DNA of 23,008 bases from JAKSCF01 sp028279945 (GTDB lineage Bacteria; Bacillota; Clostridia; Peptostreptococcales; JAAYPU01): positions 1 to 23,008 of the forward strand of contig JANQMT010000113.1 of the NCBI GenBank assembly GCA_028279945.1, written 5' to 3'. The position numbers were made by a program, and so were the translations under genes. A model generated the notes under the pieces. The model did no database searches and was not told where the DNA came from. It worked only from the letters and a program-made list of their open reading frames with translations. The stretch's first letter is position 1. Each line of letters begins with the position of its first letter. Shown piece after piece: positions 21,901 to 23,008 of this stretch.

Positions 21901-23008
21901 CTTTAAAAGCTGCTATGGAAGAACGCGACCAACATAATGTAGTGGCCAAAGAAAAGGACGAAATACATTCTGTAAAAGAATTTACTAAGAGGATGCGTGA
22001 AGAACATACTATTTTATGCCCTCAGATGTCACCCATTCATTTCGAATTTTTAGAAGGCGCTTTGAGATCAGAAGGGTACCATCTTGAAGTTTTACCATCT
22101 GTAAGCAAGTTTGCAGTTGAAGAAGGCTTAAAGTATGTTAATAATGATGCGTGTTATCCAACTATTGTTACATTGGGTCAGATTATTGAAGCATTAAAAT
22201 CAGGTAAATATGATTTAGACAAAATCTCAGTTGTGATGTCTCAAACCGGTGGAGGCTGTAGAGCCAGCAACTATATCGGTTTATTAAGAAAGGCTTTGAA
22301 AGAAATGGGTATGGGACATATTCCCGTCATTTCAGCAAACTATGTCGGTTTAGAAAAGCATGAAGGTTTCAAAATATCCTTTAAAATGGGGAGAAAAGCT
22401 TTAATTGGTATTTTATACGGCGACTTGATGATGCGTATTTTATATCAAGTTCGTCCTTATGAAAGGATTAAAGGTACGGCTGATAAACTTTATAATACAT
22501 GGTTAGGCCGGTGTATAGAAAATGTAACCAACGGAGACTTGAAAACTTTTAAAAAAAATGTTAAAAAAATAATTGATGATTTTGATAAAATTGATATAAT
22601 TGATAAGATAAAACCTAAGATTGGTGTTGTCGGAGAAATATTAGTAAAATATCACCCCACTGCTAATAATGATATTGTAAAGATCATTGAAAAAGAGGGT
22701 GGTGAGGCAGTTGTCCCTGACTTACTGGATTTCTTCTTATATGGTATGTACAGCAAAAATTTCAATTATGAAAATTTAGCCGGTACAAAAAAGACCATGA
22801 TACTTAACAATATCGCCATATGGTATATTGAACGAATGAGAGACATTGTACGTAAAGCTTTATTGAAAAGTAAGCGTTTTGAGCCGCCTATTAGAATTCA
22901 AGAGCTGGCCGAAAAAGCACAAAAGATTCTTTCTTTAGGCAACCAGTGCGGAGAAGGATGGCTGCTTACAGCTGAGATGGTTGAATTATTGGAGAGTGGT
23001 GTTCATAA
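18966..23008 (+). CDS. Giant 2-hydroxyacyl-CoA dehydratase activase-like protein (two activase domains plus HgdB-like region), 3' end outside window
   Basis: The frame is open from ATG 18966 (GGAG, 8 nt spacing) through the last base: at least 1,347 codons with no stop. The TAA at the end of the window is out of frame. Domain 1 (1-270) is an ASKHA ATPase with GIDIGSTTIK (9-18) and cluster cysteines Cys126 (NGTCAGGTGAF) and Cys165 (AARCGVFAKTD), matching Cys127/Cys166 of Acidaminococcus HgdC. Domain 2 (about 320-580) repeats it: GIDAGSTTTK (325-334), Cys446 and Cys485. Then comes a cysteine cluster (Cys607, 610, 614, 633), a DUF2229-like region, and a C-terminal part with MSQTGGGCRASNY resembling dehydratase subunits. 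HgdC-type activases use ATP to push one electron into a dehydratase. Fused forms of about 1,400 residues are common in clostridia, but their partner is unknown, and none is visible here. Confidence 0.88.
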   Translation, partial: MKNNTFKFGIDIGSTTIKAVLLDESNNIIYKKYTRHLSNIWKKSIDVIEDVYNEYPDITVTTAITGSSGLALSQKLKLPFEQEVIACSKAVETFIPETDVAIELGGEDAKITFFGSTIEQRMNGTCAGGTGAFIDQMAILLKTDAMGLNGLAENNSTIYPIAARCGVFAKTDIQPLLNEGARKEDIAASIFQSVVNQTIGGLACGRTIKGNIAFLGGPLFFLPQLRKRFIETLNLKKEEVIFPEDSHYYVAIGAAILSEKNTDISLKDIVNKLKVSNHDTLADIKYLERLFNTQEEYDDFTERHGSNAISRRDIAKASGNCFLGIDAGSTTTKAALIDEQGHLLYSFYKNNDGKPLDASKEMLKGLYEKLPDNAVIANAAVTGYGEGLIQTALSVDIGEIETMAHFKAAEHFLPGVDFILDIGGQDMKCMKIKEGVIHNIMLNEACSSGCGSFIETFAKSLDIGIDEFAESAYFAQSPVDLGTRCTVFMNSKVKQAQKEGATIGDISAGLSYSVIKNALYKVIKMRNPDDAGDKIIVQGGTFYNNAVLRSIEKLLGKEVIRPDIAGIMGAFGIALIAKDRHVKGFVSSIIRAKEIDSFDSEIRFSRCKRCENNCQLTINIFNNGKKFVTGNRCDKGIGADNSEENQIPNLFDYKYKKLFAYTPLDASKAGRGVIGIPRVLNMYENYPFWFTVFTELGFRVVLSSQSSKTIYEMGIETISSDTACYPAKLVHGHISWLIKQGVKTIFYPSINYEIKEEQHSNNHYNCPIVASYPEVIKNNMDDLFLDHDIQFIHPFLPYDNKKRLIKRLLEEFKDYNISFNEMKAAVSAGEKEDQKFKEDIKSKGKELVERLAKENKKGIVLAGRPYHLDPEINHGIPNIILSFGIAVLTEDSVAHLGQVERPLRVLDQWMYHTRLYRAAAFVNTQDNLELIQLNSFGCGLDAITTDQVEEILNRYNKLYNVIKIDEGSNLGAAKIRIRSLKAAMEERDQHNVVAKEKDEIHSVKEFTKRMREEHTILCPQMSPIHFEFLEGALRSEGYHLEVLPSVSKFAVEEGLKYVNNDACYPTIVTLGQIIEALKSGKYDLDKISVVMSQTGGGCRASNYIGLLRKALKEMGMGHIPVISANYVGLEKHEGFKISFKMGRKALIGILYGDLMMRILYQVRPYERIKGTADKLYNTWLGRCIENVTNGDLKTFKKNVKKIIDDFDKIDIIDKIKPKIGVVGEILVKYHPTANNDIVKIIEKEGGEAVVPDLLDFFLYGMYSKNFNYENLAGTKKTMILNNIAIWYIERMRDIVRKALLKSKRFEPPIRIQELAEKAQKILSLGNQCGEGWLLTAEMVELLESGVH

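Noticed and set aside
23006..23008. TAA at the very end of the window as the stop codon of the activase gene
   Set aside because: Codons of this frame begin at multiples of three from 18966, so the last complete codon is CAT (23004-23006) and the final AA begins an incomplete codon; the gene continues past the window.

Overview
The window looks like chromosomal DNA of a low-GC, Gram-positive, strictly fermentative anaerobe (class Clostridia). Supporting signs are AT-rich DNA, strong AGGAGG-type ribosome binding sites, Rex-like redox operators, a CoA-transferase plus acylating aldehyde dehydrogenase pair as in succinate-using clostridia, a c-di-GMP-I riboswitch in front of a chemoreceptor, and a giant 2-hydroxyacyl-CoA-dehydratase-activase-like protein. 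All convincing genes are on the + strand. I see no insertion sequence, CRISPR array, tRNA or rRNA.

Layout. (1) 1-230: a long imperfect rod-like inverted repeat with a branched tip, probably a structured non-coding RNA cut by the window start, followed by a small terminator-like hairpin. (2) 334-2266: a MarR regulator and a MATE exporter in one operon, with a tandem operator-like repeat just downstream of the promoter. (3) 2307-3144: a stand-alone methionine aminopeptidase with its own promoter and terminator. (4) 3145-3697: a dense regulatory region with three Rex-like boxes, two further palindromes and leader hairpins. (5) 3698-10866: a tightly packed run with no visible internal terminator: AspT-like exchanger, Cat1-type CoA-transferase, SucD-type CoA-acylating dehydrogenase, DMT permease, NarL-type histidine kinase and response regulator. 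It ends in a strong hairpin. (6) 10925-15561: a second terminator, an operator-like block, then a lipoprotein, an ABC ATPase and two ABC-2 permeases, closed by a perfect hairpin. (7) 15594-18626: a direct repeat, promoter, c-di-GMP-I riboswitch and terminator(s), then a multi-HAMP chemoreceptor and its terminator. (8) 18742-18807: a perfect 15-bp inverted repeat and a two-codon minigene. (9) 18966 to the window end: a >1,347-residue double activase-like protein that runs off the window.

How they may work together. The exchanger, Cat1 and SucD could import a C4 acid (succinate is the best guess), activate it with CoA taken from another acyl-CoA, and reduce it with NAD(P)H. The Rex-like boxes would tie this electron sink to the NADH/NAD+ ratio. 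The next enzyme expected, 4-hydroxybutyrate dehydrogenase, is not in the window. The kinase/regulator pair followed by an ATPase and two permeases matches the gene order of Bacillus antibiotic-sensing systems of the linearmycin (LnrJKLMN) type, with an added lipoprotein. Here, however, the kinase/regulator pair appears to be transcribed with the fermentation genes. The riboswitch links c-di-GMP level to synthesis of one chemoreceptor.
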